Below, piece by piece: positions 50,423 to 59,144 of a stretch of 64,000 bases of DNA. A model generated the notes under the pieces. That model ran no database searches. It was not told where the DNA came from and saw only the letters and a program-made list of their open reading frames with translations. The stretch lies in assembly GCF_008831305.1 (NCBI RefSeq), contig NZ_ML708612.1, positions 62,001 through 126,000 of the forward strand. The letters run 5' to 3'. Source of the DNA: Kocuria coralli. Lineage in GTDB: Bacteria; Actinomycetota; Actinomycetes; Actinomycetales; Micrococcaceae. A program made the translations under genes and the position numbers. Within the stretch, counting starts at the first letter, position 1, and each line of letters begins with the position of its first letter.

Positions 50423-51579
50423 TGCTCGGCGAACCGGTCCCGGAGACGGGAGAAGAAGCCGCCCCCGTGGCCGCGCTCGTTCGAGGTGCTCACGGCGGTA
50501 CCGGTATGGCTCTGCTCGCCGCGCAGCTCCGCGAGCTGCTCGAGCAAGGAGCGCTGCTGGTCGTCGAGGTCGGTGGGCGTCTCGATCTCCAGGTGCACCA
50601 CCAGGTTGCCGCGCGCCCCGTCCCTGCTGTTGAGCTTGCCCGCGCCCAGCCCCGGCAGGACGCGTGTCCGGCCGGACTGCGTCCCGGCCTCCACGGGGAC
50701 CTCCTGCGGACCGTCGAAGGTGTCGATCTTCAGCGTGGTGCCCAGGGTGGCGGCCACCATGGGGACGCGGACGACCAGGTGCAGGTCGTCGCCGTCGCGG
50801 CGGAAGCTGGGGTCGCTCTGGACGCGGGTCTCCACGTAGAGGTCGCCGTTGGGGCCGCCCGCGGTCCCGGCCTCGCCCTGGCCGCTCAGCCGGATCCGGG
50901 TGCCGGTGCGGACACCGGCGGGGATCTTGACGTTGAGCTGGCGCTTGTCCCGGACCCGGCCCTGGCCGTAGCACTCCTGGCACGGGTTCTTGATGACGGT
51001 TCCGAAGCCCTGGCAGGCGTTGCAGGGGGCGACGGTCATCACGGTGCCCAGAGGGGAGCGGATCGGCTGGCGGACCTGGCCCGCGCCGCCGCAGATATCG
51101 CACTGCGTGGGCTCGGTGCCGGGCTGGCAGCACGACCCGTTGCACTCGGGGCACACCACGGCGGTGTCCACCGTGATCCGCTTGTCGGTGCCGAACACGG
51201 CTTCCTGCAGGGAGATGCGCTCGGTGATCAGGGCGTCCTGGCCCTGGCGGGTACGGGACTTGGGGCCCTGCTGGCCGCCCGCGCCCTGGAAGAAGGCGTC
51301 GAAGATATCGCTGAACCCGCCGAAGCCCCCGGCTCCGCCGAATCCGCCCGCACCGAAGCCGCTCTGCCCGTTCTCGTCGCCGGTGGCGTCGTAGATGCGC
51401 CGCTTCTCCGGGTCGGACAGCACGTCGTTGGCGTGCGCCACGCGCTTGAACTCATCAGCGGCGTCCGGGGAAGGATTCACGTCCGGATGGAGGGTACGGG
51501 CCTTCTTACGGTAGGCGCGCTTGATCTCCTCGGCACTGGCATCCCGGGACACGCCCAAAGTCTGGTAGTGATCGCTCAC
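50419..51579 (-). CDS. dnaJ: Molecular chaperone DnaJ
   Basis: DnaJ delivers unfolded substrates to DnaK and stimulates its ATPase. The 386-residue protein has an N-terminal J domain with HPD at residues 31-33, a Gly/Phe-rich linker, a zinc-binding domain with four Cys pairs (CPECNGSC, CDICGGAG, CNACQGFG, CQECYGQG) and two C-terminal beta-domains. The first zinc motif has Cys where Gly is usual. This is the HrcA-linked second DnaJ of actinobacteria. GTG at 51579 has only a weak ribosome-binding site. It lies 109 bp after hrcA and is probably under CIRCE control. Confidence 0.95.
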   Translation of the reverse strand: MSDHYQTLGVSRDASAEEIKRAYRKKARTLHPDVNPSPDAADEFKRVAHANDVLSDPEKRRIYDATGDENGQSGFGAGGFGGAGGFGGFSDIFDAFFQGAGGQQGPKSRTRQGQDALITERISLQEAVFGTDKRITVDTAVVCPECNGSCCQPGTEPTQCDICGGAGQVRQPIRSPLGTVMTVAPCNACQGFGTVIKNPCQECYGQGRVRDKRQLNVKIPAGVRTGTRIRLSGQGEAGTAGGPNGDLYVETRVQSDPSFRRDGDDLHLVVRVPMVAATLGTTLKIDTFDGPQEVPVEAGTQSGRTRVLPGLGAGKLNSRDGARGNLVVHLEIETPTDLDDQQRSLLEQLAELRGEQSHTGTAVSTSNERGHGGGFFSRLRDRFAEQ

Positions 51580-51688
51580 CGATTAGTCCGTTCGTCGTCG
51601 TTCAGTAGTGGTTTCGAAAGCGGCGCTGGGACGGCTCCCCCGAGGGAAGCGCGCCGGGGCGGCCGCGGTGGCCGTCCCCGCTGGCGGC

Positions 51689-52702
51689 TCATGGGCCCAG
51701 GACCCGCGAGAGGTACCGGGCCACCGCGCGCACGGCCGCCATGGTCGAGGGGTAGTCCATCCTGGTGGGTCCCAGGACCCCCAGCTTCGCACTTTCCTGC
51801 GGACCGTAGCCCGTGGCGACCACGGCGGTCTCCACGAGGGGGTCGGAGGCATCCTCGGCGCCGATCCGCACGGCGATGCCGCGTTCGTCCTGCTGCATCT
51901 CCGAGAGCAGGCGCAACAGGGCCACCTGCTCCTCGAGGGCTTCGAGCACCGGGCCGATTGTACGGGCGAAGTCCCGGGTGGCGTTGGCCAGGTTCGCCGT
52001 TCCCGCCATCACCATCCGCTGCTCGGAGCTGATCGCCGCGAGTCCTTGGAGCGCCTCCGCCACGGCCAGCATGATGGGGCGCTCGGCGGAGGGGGCCTCC
52101 AGCGCCGCCGCCGAGATGGCGGGTATGGCCTGGACCACGCTGCGCCCGGTCACGCTCGCGAGGATCCGCAGCCTGGCGTCCAGGACCGAGGCCTCCGAGG
52201 TCGGCTCACCGAGGGTGATCACCCGCTGGGCCACCCGGCCGTCGGTCGGGATCAGCACCACCAGCACCTGATGCTCGTCCATCCGGACGAGTTCGACATG
52301 GCGCACGGTCGTGGCCTTGACCGTCGGGTACTGGACGACGGCGACCTGGTGGGTCAGCTGGGCCAGCAGGCGGACCGTGCGCTCCATGACGTCGTCGATG
52401 TCCTCCGCGCCCTCCAGGAGGGTGCGGATGGCCCGGCGCTCCGGAGCGGACAGCGGTTTGAGCGAGGTGATCTGGTCGACGAAGGTCCGGTAGCCCTTCT
52501 CGGTGGGGATGCGCCCGGCACTGGTGTGGGGGGCCATGATCAGGCCCGCGTCCTCGAGCGCTCCCATGTCGTTGCGAACGGTGGCCGAGGAGACGCCGAG
52601 CTTATGGCGCTCGACGAGGGCCTGGGAGCCCACCGGTTCCCGGGAGTGGACATAGTCGTCCACGATGGCCTGCAGGACTTGAAGGCGTCGTGGATGATCC
52701 AA
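51689..52702 (-). CDS. hrcA: Heat-inducible transcription repressor HrcA
   Basis: HrcA binds CIRCE operators and represses heat-shock chaperone genes; heat or unfolded protein inactivates it. The 337-residue protein has an N-terminal winged helix (VLQAIVDDYVHSREPVGSQAL; SSATVRNDMGALEDAGLI) and a GAF-like C-terminal domain. The start is TTG at 52702 with an excellent AAGGAGAGG at 6 nt. A CIRCE element lies 75 bp upstream, so HrcA should repress its own operon hrcA-dnaJ-rsmE. Confidence 0.96.
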   Translation of the reverse strand: MDHPRRLQVLQAIVDDYVHSREPVGSQALVERHKLGVSSATVRNDMGALEDAGLIMAPHTSAGRIPTEKGYRTFVDQITSLKPLSAPERRAIRTLLEGAEDIDDVMERTVRLLAQLTHQVAVVQYPTVKATTVRHVELVRMDEHQVLVVLIPTDGRVAQRVITLGEPTSEASVLDARLRILASVTGRSVVQAIPAISAAALEAPSAERPIMLAVAEALQGLAAISSEQRMVMAGTANLANATRDFARTIGPVLEALEEQVALLRLLSEMQQDERGIAVRIGAEDASDPLVETAVVATGYGPQESAKLGVLGPTRMDYPSTMAAVRAVARYLSRVLGP

Positions 52703-52776
52703 GCCGGTCCTCTCCTTAGGAAGGCATCGCGGGTGCGCTCATGGCGACGTGCCGATGACACGCGCTCATGAATACA

Positions 52777-52803
52777 TTGGCACTCTAGGGTCGACAGTGC
52801 CAA
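52777..52803. promoter_or_regulatory. CIRCE operator
   Basis: TTGGCACTC-N9-CAGTGCCAA, close to the consensus TTAGCACTC-N9-GAGTGCTAA. The 9-bp arms pair except for one outer mismatch at the spacer side. It lies between hrcA and the divergent DUF3097 gene and should bind HrcA. Confidence 0.88.
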
Positions 52804-52980
52804 TGAGTCTAACGCTCCGCGTCCCTCGCGGTCGCGATGCCGGTGACTTGCTACGCTCGCGGCTGATTCTCGTGCCCGGCCGTCTCGCCGGGGCACGGAC
52901 CGAGCGACGCCGGCGGCTTCCGTCGTGTCCCTTCCGATCTCTTCCCGATCACTTCCCCAGCTCTTCCCCAGGAGGCGTCC

Positions 52981-53853
52981 TTGTCCGATCCGTCATGGGG
53001 CCCGCGCAGCCTCGAGGACCTCGCCGCCCAGCGCAGGGGGCCCCAGGCCCGGCCGCTTCCCGTCGCCCGTGGCATGGTCCTGGAGGAGGTCTCCACGGGC
53101 TGGGTGGGCGCCGTGGTCTCCCTGGAGACCATCGGGGGCATGCGGGTCATGAGCCTCGAGGACCGCCGGGGCAAGATCCGCGCCTTTCCCCTGGGACCGG
53201 GCTTCCTCCACGAGGGACAGCCCGTGATCGCCGCAGAACCGCAGCGCAGGGCCGCGCCCGCCAAGCCGCGCCGCACCCGCTCCGGGTCCGTCGAGGTCGA
53301 GGGCTTCCGGGCCCGGACCGCCCTGGCCTCGCGGATCTGGGTGGAGGGCAAGCACGACGCCGAGCTGGTGGCCAAGGTCTGGGGTCACGACCTCGCGGTC
53401 GAGGGCATCGTGGTGGAGCCGCTGCACGGCGTGGACGACCTCCCGGCAGCCGTCCGGGACTTCGAGCCGGGTCCGTCCAGGCGCCTGGGCATCCTGGTGG
53501 ACCATCTGGTGGAGGGGTCCAAGGAGTCGCGTATCGCGGCCCAGGTCATGCAGGTCGCCTCCGCACCGGGCAACGTGCTGGTCCTGGGACATCCCTACAT
53601 CGACATCTGGCAGTCCGTGAAGCCCTCCGCTCTGGGCATCCCCGCCTGGCCTCACGTGCCGCGCGCCACGGACTGGAAGACGGGGATCTGCCGCGGCCTG
53701 GGCTGGCCGCACTCCACCCCGGAGGACATCGGGCGCGCCTGGAGCCGCATCCTGTCCACCGTGGACTCCTATGCGCACCTGGAGCCTCAGCTGCTGGGAA
53801 GGGTGGAAGAGCTCATCGACTTCGTCACGGTTCCGGACCAGGCCGGCCGCTGA
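52981..53853 (+). CDS. DUF3097 protein with Toprim-like core
   Basis: A 290-residue actinobacterial protein of unknown function (DUF3097). A Toprim-like stretch is visible: WVEGKHDAELVAKVWGHDL with the acidic Glu, then GILVDHLVEGSKESRIA with Asp. Toprim folds are found in primases, topoisomerases and RecR-type nucleases, but no reaction is shown here. The N-terminal 90 residues form a small beta domain (GWVGAVVSLETIGGMRVMSLEDRRG). TTG at 52981 has AGGAGG 5 nt upstream. It diverges from hrcA, in the usual actinobacterial context. Confidence 0.88.
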   Translation: MSDPSWGPRSLEDLAAQRRGPQARPLPVARGMVLEEVSTGWVGAVVSLETIGGMRVMSLEDRRGKIRAFPLGPGFLHEGQPVIAAEPQRRAAPAKPRRTRSGSVEVEGFRARTALASRIWVEGKHDAELVAKVWGHDLAVEGIVVEPLHGVDDLPAAVRDFEPGPSRRLGILVDHLVEGSKESRIAAQVMQVASAPGNVLVLGHPYIDIWQSVKPSALGIPAWPHVPRATDWKTGICRGLGWPHSTPEDIGRAWSRILSTVDSYAHLEPQLLGRVEELIDFVTVPDQAGR

Positions 53854-54162
53854 GCGGCATCGCCGCCTCAGACCCCTGAGCTGGGCCACAGGGTCGTTCC
53901 GTCGCATCGTGGCGACATCGCGCGGGACCACATCGCAGGGTTACATCGCGACGTCACACGGCTGAACCGCGGGCCGGTTCCCGGCCTGCCGGCCGCCGCC
54001 TGCGCCATCGGAGGCCGGTCGGCGGGTAAGCTCGGGCCTGAACATTTCGCTGCTCTCCCCTCGGCATGGCCGCCGCATCGGTCGGCGCGAGCTCCCCGGG
54101 ACCACTGCCGCAGCGGAGTCCGCATGATCGCCGGCCGGCGATCTTGAGCACGAAGGTATACC
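53854..54162. other. Intergenic region before the small membrane protein gene
   Basis: About 310 bp. I see no gene. The heptamer ACATCGC occurs three times (around 53915-53950), once within an imperfect inverted arrangement with GCGATGT-like bases absent, so no clear operator. Minus-strand frames through here are shadows of the next gene. Confidence 0.4.
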
Positions 54163-54825
54163 GTGGCCGTTTCGACCAGCAGCCGACGACCCGGCGATGA
54201 GGACCCCTCCCAGGACGAGCCGAGTCCATCGGGCCACCCCGCCCCGCAGGACGGCGAGGCCGATCTCGAGCACGATACGGGGTACGACCCGGAGTACGAC
54301 GACGACCGGGACAACCGGCAGACCCCGTTCGAGGGACTCTCCGCCCGCCCCAGGCCGATCAGCGTCTCCGACGACCAGCAGCTGGCCACGCTGAGCCATA
54401 TGCTGGGCATCGCCGGATGCCTGCCGAGCATGGTGATCCACCGGTGGTCCCGCGGGCGGGCGCGGTTCACGGAGCAGGAATCCCTGGAGGCGGCGAACTT
54501 CACGATCGTGCCCACCCTGGTCATCATCGCGTGCCTGCTGCTGGCCTTCATCCCCTACCTGGGCTGGATCTTCGCCCTCCTGGCGGCGGCGGCCTGGCTG
54601 TTCCTGGCCGTGTTCTCGTTGCACGGGGCCATCGTCGTGAACAAGGGCCGTCCGTGCGTCTACCGCTACAACACCTACTTCTACGACCTCCTGACCCGCC
54701 GGCGCGCCGAGCGCAAGGCCGCACGCGCGTCGAGCGGGCCCATGACGGCCACCGGGGAGATCGTCAATGTTTCCGGCGCCCGGGACACCCGGGACGGGGC
54801 CGGCGCGGAGAACGACAAGGGCTGA
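54163..54825 (+). CDS. DUF4870-like membrane protein
   Basis: A 220-residue protein. The first 60 residues are acidic and disordered. The middle has the DUF4870-type pattern: DDQQLATLSHMLGIAGCLPS, then RFTEQESLEAANFTI and two or three membrane segments. The last 40 residues are charged. DUF4870 proteins have no known function. GTG at 54163 has AAGG about 6 nt upstream. It converges with hemW. Confidence 0.8.
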   Translation: MAVSTSSRRPGDEDPSQDEPSPSGHPAPQDGEADLEHDTGYDPEYDDDRDNRQTPFEGLSARPRPISVSDDQQLATLSHMLGIAGCLPSMVIHRWSRGRARFTEQESLEAANFTIVPTLVIIACLLLAFIPYLGWIFALLAAAAWLFLAVFSLHGAIVVNKGRPCVYRYNTYFYDLLTRRRAERKAARASSGPMTATGEIVNVSGARDTRDGAGAENDKG

Positions 54826-54829
54826 GCCA

Positions 54830-54849
54830 TGCCGCTGCGCAGAGCGGCA
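54830..54849. terminator. Possible terminator between convergent genes
   Basis: TGCCGCT pairs with AGCGGCA around a 6-nt loop in the 53-bp gap between the DUF4870-like gene and hemW. The stem is short and has no T-tract. Confidence 0.4.
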
Positions 54850-54878
54850 CGCTACAGCCGGCTGGTCCAGTAGAGCGC

Positions 54879-56120
54879 TCAGGTCACGAGGCGGCGGACC
54901 ACCGCATCGCCCAGGAGCCGCCCCGTGAGGGTGAGCACCACGTGGCCGCCCAGGGCCTCCCGGCCGTCGATCAGTCCTTCGGCCACCAGCGGCGCGATCT
55001 GCTGGCGGGCCTGGCTGTCCAGCACGCCGATCGACAGTCCGTCGGCGATACGCGTCTCGAGCATGATGCGCTCGAATCGCCTGGTGTCATCGTCCAGGGT
55101 CTCCCGCCCCACGGCCGGTGACTCCCCCGCCCTGACGGCGGTCGTATACGGCATGGGGTGCTTCCGGTTCCACCAGCGCACCCCGCCCACGTGGCTGTGC
55201 GCACCCGGGCCGATCCCCCACCAGTCCTGGTTGTGCCAGTAGGCCAGGTTGTGGGCGGAGCGGTTCTCGGTGGCCGTGCGGCCCTGGGCCGCACGCGACC
55301 AGTTGGAGATCTCGTACCAGGTGAAACCCGCCCGGGCCAGCAGGTCGTCGGCCAGCTCGTACTTCTCCGCCTGGTCGTCGGGATCGATGGGCGCCACCAC
55401 GCCGCGACGCATCTGGGAGTGCATCTTGGTGCCCTCCTCCACGATCAGGGAGTACGCGCTGAGATGGTCGGGCGCATAGGAGATCGCCTCGGTCACGGAT
55501 CGCTCCCAGTCGGCCAGCGACTCCCCCGGCGTGCCGTAGATGAGGTCCACGCTGACGGACAGACCCGCGTCCTTGGCCCACTGCACGGCCCTGGGGACGT
55601 TGCGGGGGTCGTGGGTCCGGTCCAGGGTCTTGAGGACTTGCGGGACGGCGGACTGCATGCCGAAGGACACCCTGGTGAACCCACCGTCCGCCAGCACCTG
55701 CAGATCCTGCGCCGTCACGGAATCGGGGTTCGCCTCGGTGGTGATCTCGGCGCCGTCGTCGAGCCCGAACTCCTCCCGGGCGACCGCGAGGATCCGGGTG
55801 AGGTGGGCGGCCGGCAGCCGGGTGGGGGTTCCGCCGCCGAAGAAGACCGTGTGCAGGGGGCGCCGGGGCAGCCCGGAGGAGGCCAGCACCCGAGCGGCGA
55901 ACCCAACCTCCCGCTCGGCGTCGAGGTGGTAGGCCTCCTGGGAGACGTCAGGGCCGAGCTCCAGGGCGGTATAGGTGTTGAAGTCGCAGTATCCGCACCG
56001 CACCGAGCAGAACGGGACGTGGACGTAGAGGCTCAGGGCACGGTCCTCTGCGCCGGCGAGCACGCTGGGCGGCAGCAGCCCGTCCGCCGGGGCGGGGTCG
56101 CCGTCGGGAAGGGAAGGCAA
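54879..56120 (-). CDS. hemW: HemW, radical SAM haem chaperone
   Basis: HemW belongs to the coproporphyrinogen oxidase-like radical SAM group and delivers haem to respiratory proteins; it lacks oxidase activity. The 413-residue protein has the CX3CX2C cluster motif CSVRCGYCDF, the SAM-binding FFGGGTPTRLP and NPDSVT, and the C-terminal HemN-like domain. The Cys after the cluster that marks true HemN is Phe (CDF), as in HemW. TTG at 56120 is preferred because AGGAG lies 8 nt upstream; the frame continues to 56273, over the end of the preceding gene. lepA-hemW is a conserved neighbourhood, here split by a PP2C-like gene. Confidence 0.9.
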   Translation of the reverse strand: MPSLPDGDPAPADGLLPPSVLAGAEDRALSLYVHVPFCSVRCGYCDFNTYTALELGPDVSQEAYHLDAEREVGFAARVLASSGLPRRPLHTVFFGGGTPTRLPAAHLTRILAVAREEFGLDDGAEITTEANPDSVTAQDLQVLADGGFTRVSFGMQSAVPQVLKTLDRTHDPRNVPRAVQWAKDAGLSVSVDLIYGTPGESLADWERSVTEAISYAPDHLSAYSLIVEEGTKMHSQMRRGVVAPIDPDDQAEKYELADDLLARAGFTWYEISNWSRAAQGRTATENRSAHNLAYWHNQDWWGIGPGAHSHVGGVRWWNRKHPMPYTTAVRAGESPAVGRETLDDDTRRFERIMLETRIADGLSIGVLDSQARQQIAPLVAEGLIDGREALGGHVVLTLTGRLLGDAVVRRLVT

Positions 56121-56238
56121 GGGGGCGTCTCCTGGGTCTGTCGTTCTGGCGGATCGTTGCGGATCTCCGGGATCCTGGTTCTGGGGGCTGCCGGTTCTCC
56201 GGCACGGGCCCTCTGGTGCCAGGCCCCGCAGGCGGCGT

Positions 56239-57120
56239 TCACAGCACGGCGGCCACGCCCGTGATGTCGTCATGTGCGGTCAGCCTGGGGACCCGCGTCC
56301 TGGCCGGGTCCGCCGCTTCGGCATGACGCAGGCGACGGACTGAGTCCAGCGCCGTCCCCGCGTGCAGGGAGTCGAACAGCTGCTCCCGGGTGACCAGGTG
56401 GAACGGGCTCACGCAGCGCTCCAGCCCGTCGGAGAGCACGGCCACCCGCGCGGGCGCCGGTTCCCGGAGGCGCCGGAGCCTCCCGTGCGCTGCGGCCCGC
56501 TCGTCGCCGCCGAGGATCCACAGGCCCTCCGGCGTGTTGCGCCGTCGTCGTGACGCGGCCTGGCCGTCGAGCACCTCTCGGTAGGCGGCCCCGGCGGAGA
56601 GTCCTCCGGCCCGCAGCTCCCGCCACCTCTGCAGCACCCGTTCCTCACCGCCTTCGTACTGCGGGTCCGTGACGGTCACGATGCCGTCGTCCGTCTCGAT
56701 CCACAGCGGTGAGTCGCCGATCCTCCACGCCAGGAGGTCCTGGCCGGCACGCACCACCAGCGACAGGGTGGCGGTCGGGCAGGCCGCCCGCCCGAACCGT
56801 GCGCCGAAACCGAGCTGCGCCCGCCTCCGGGCCTCCTCGACCACGGCGGAAAGTTCCTCGCCCGTGAGACCGCCGGACGACGGCTCCTGCCGCAGAGCCT
56901 TCGTCAGCCCGAACTGCAGGAAACGGCTCAGCGCCCACGCGAAATGCGCGACCTGGGCGTTGGCCGTCACGGGGTCGCGGGCGTCCAGAGGAGTGGCGCC
57001 GTCGACCACCCAGACCGCGAGGGTGCCGTCGTCGCCGCGCACGGCTCCCCAGGCGTCCTCCGGAAGGCGTTTACGGGAGGTGACCACGGCGCGCACCGGT
57101 GCGGATCCGTGTGCCGGCAT
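56239..57120 (-). CDS. PP2C-like protein phosphatase
   Basis: A 293-residue protein with PP2C-type metal motifs: WVVDGATPLD near the N-terminus (Asp-Gly), GDSPLW in the middle, VAVLSDGLERC and the C-terminal HDDITGVAAVL. These supply the four Asp that bind two Mn/Mg ions in PP2C enzymes. The first motif has DGAT instead of DGMGG, and sequence similarity to classic PstP is low. Target unknown. Its ATG lies 3 bp after the lepA stop, so it is translated with lepA. Confidence 0.78.
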   Translation of the reverse strand: MPAHGSAPVRAVVTSRKRLPEDAWGAVRGDDGTLAVWVVDGATPLDARDPVTANAQVAHFAWALSRFLQFGLTKALRQEPSSGGLTGEELSAVVEEARRRAQLGFGARFGRAACPTATLSLVVRAGQDLLAWRIGDSPLWIETDDGIVTVTDPQYEGGEERVLQRWRELRAGGLSAGAAYREVLDGQAASRRRRNTPEGLWILGGDERAAAHGRLRRLREPAPARVAVLSDGLERCVSPFHLVTREQLFDSLHAGTALDSVRRLRHAEAADPARTRVPRLTAHDDITGVAAVL

Positions 57121-57123
57121 AGG

Positions 57124-58974
57124 CTACTTCTTCTTGTCGGCCGAGTCGTCGGAGGACAGCGCGGCCACGAAGGCCTCCTGGGGCACCTCCACGCGGCCCA
57201 CCATCTTCATGCGCTTCTTGCCCTCCTTCTGCTTCTCGAGCAGCTTGCGCTTACGGGAGATGTCGCCGCCGTAGCACTTGGAGAGCACATCCTTGCGCAT
57301 CGCGCGGATGTTCTCGCGGGCGATGATGCGCGAGCCGATGGCCGCCTGGATGGGCACCTCGAACTGCTGGCGCGGGATCAGGTCCTTGAGCTTGCCCGCC
57401 ATCATCACGCCGTAGGAGTAGGCCTTGTCCTTGTGCGTGATGGCGGAGAAGGCGTCCACGCGCTCTCCCTGGAGGAGCAGGTCCACCTTGACCAGGTCCG
57501 CGGCCTGGTCTCCGTCCGCCTTCCAGTCCAGGGAGGCGTAGCCCTTGGTCCTGGACTTGAGCTGGTCGAAGAAGTCCAGCACGATCTCGGCCAGGGGCAG
57601 CCGGTAGCGCAGCTCGACCCGGTCCTCGGAGAGGTAGTCCATCCCGCCCATCTGCCCGCGTTTGGACTGGCACAGCTCCATGATCGTGCCCACGAACTCC
57701 GAGGGCGCCAGGACCGTGGCGGAGACCATCGGCTCGCGGATCTCCTTGATCCTCCCCTCGGGGAACTCCGACGGATTGGTCACCACGGTCTCCGTGTTGT
57801 CCTCCAGGGTGACGTCGTAGGACACCGACGGCGCCGTGGAGATCAGCGCCAGGTCGAACTCGCGCTCCAGCCGCTCGCGGGTGATCTCCAGGTGCAGGAG
57901 CCCCAGGAAGCCGCAGCGGAACCCGAAGCCCAGCGCCGAGGAGGTCTCGGGCTCCCAGACCAGGGCGGCGTCGTTGAGCTGCAGCTTCTCCAGGGCGTCG
58001 CGCAGGGCCGGGTAGTCGGAGCCGTCGATCGGGAACAGGCCGGAGAAGACCATGGGCTTGGGGTCCTCGTAGCCGCCGAGCTCCTCGGTGGCACCCTTGC
58101 TGGCGGCGGTGACCGTGTCGCCCACGCGGGACTGGCGGACGTCCTTCACGCCGGTGATCAGGTAGCCCACCTCGCCCACGCCCAGGCCCTGGGAGGGCTT
58201 GGGCTCCGGGGAGATCACGCCGATCTCCAGCAGTTCGTGCTCGGCACCCGTGGACATCATCTGGATGCGCTCGCGCGGCTTCAGGGCACCGTCGACCACC
58301 CGGACGTAGGTGACCACGCCGCGGTAGGTGTCGAAGACGGAATCGAAGATCATGGCCCGGCTCGGCCCATCGGCCTGACCCACGGGAGGGGGGACCTCCG
58401 CGACGATCCGGTCCAGGAGGGCCTCGACGCCCTCACCGGTCTTGCCGGAGACCCGCAGCACGCGGTCCGGGTCCTCGCCGATGAGGTTGCCCAGTTCCTC
58501 GGCGTACTTCTCCGGCTGAGCCGCCGGCAGGTCGATCTTGTTCAGCACCGGGATGATGGCCAGGTCGTTCTCGAGCGCCAGATACAGGTTGGCGAGCGTC
58601 TGCGCCTCGATCCCCTGGGCGGCATCGACCAGCAGCAGCGCGCCCTCGCAGGCGGCCAGGGACCGGGAGACCTCGTAGGTGAAGTCCACGTGCCCCGGGG
58701 TGTCGATCATGTTCAAGGCGAAATCGGTCCCCTCGACCTGCCACGGCATCCTCACGGCCTGGGACTTGATCGTGATGCCGCGCTCGCGCTCGATGTCCAT
58801 CCGGTCCAGGTACTGCGCCTTCATCTGCCGCGGGGTCACCACTCCGGTCGCCTGCAGCATACGATCGGCCAGGGTGGACTTGCCGTGGTCGATGTGCGCG
58901 ATGATGCAGAAGTTGCGCAGCAGCGACGGGTCGGTGCGCGACGGCACCGGCGGAACGACGGCCTGTGGGGACAA
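57124..58974 (-). CDS. lepA: Elongation factor 4 (back-translocase)
   Basis: LepA/EF4 is a ribosomal GTPase that remodels stalled or immature ribosomes. The 616-residue protein has G1 [10 protein letters not shown]3 DTPGH, G4 NKID, EF-G-like domains II, III and V, and the LepA-specific C-terminal domain ([21 protein letters not shown], about residues 570-590). TTG at 58974 has GAGAGG at 6 nt and gives the standard length; the longer frame to 59082 is unlikely. PP2C-like and hemW genes follow. Confidence 0.96.
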   Translation of the reverse strand: MSPQAVVPPVPSRTDPSLLRNFCIIAHIDHGKSTLADRMLQATGVVTPRQMKAQYLDRMDIERERGITIKSQAVRMPWQVEGTDFALNMIDTPGHVDFTYEVSRSLAACEGALLLVDAAQGIEAQTLANLYLALENDLAIIPVLNKIDLPAAQPEKYAEELGNLIGEDPDRVLRVSGKTGEGVEALLDRIVAEVPPPVGQADGPSRAMIFDSVFDTYRGVVTYVRVVDGALKPRERIQMMSTGAEHELLEIGVISPEPKPSQGLGVGEVGYLITGVKDVRQSRVGDTVTAASKGATEELGGYEDPKPMVFSGLFPIDGSDYPALRDALEKLQLNDAALVWEPETSSALGFGFRCGFLGLLHLEITRERLEREFDLALISTAPSVSYDVTLEDNTETVVTNPSEFPEGRIKEIREPMVSATVLAPSEFVGTIMELCQSKRGQMGGMDYLSEDRVELRYRLPLAEIVLDFFDQLKSRTKGYASLDWKADGDQAADLVKVDLLLQGERVDAFSAITHKDKAYSYGVMMAGKLKDLIPRQQFEVPIQAAIGSRIIARENIRAMRKDVLSKCYGGDISRKRKLLEKQKEGKKRMKMVGRVEVPQEAFVAALSSDDSADKKK

Positions 58975-59144
58975 GGCGGGCCTCTCACTACAGTTCAGGG
59001 GCTTCCCGGGCGTGGACGGACTCCTTCCGGCCGTCGTCGGCGGGCATGCGGCCGCGACGACGCCGGGGCACGTGCATCCCACCCGGGCGGATCAGTGTCA
59101 CAGTCTCTCATGATCCGCACCGGGGACGAGCAGGTGGCGCGGGA

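Noticed and set aside
53881-53960. Threefold ACATCGC repeat as an operator
   Set aside because: Spacing is irregular and flanking bases are not conserved. It is likely chance in this composition.
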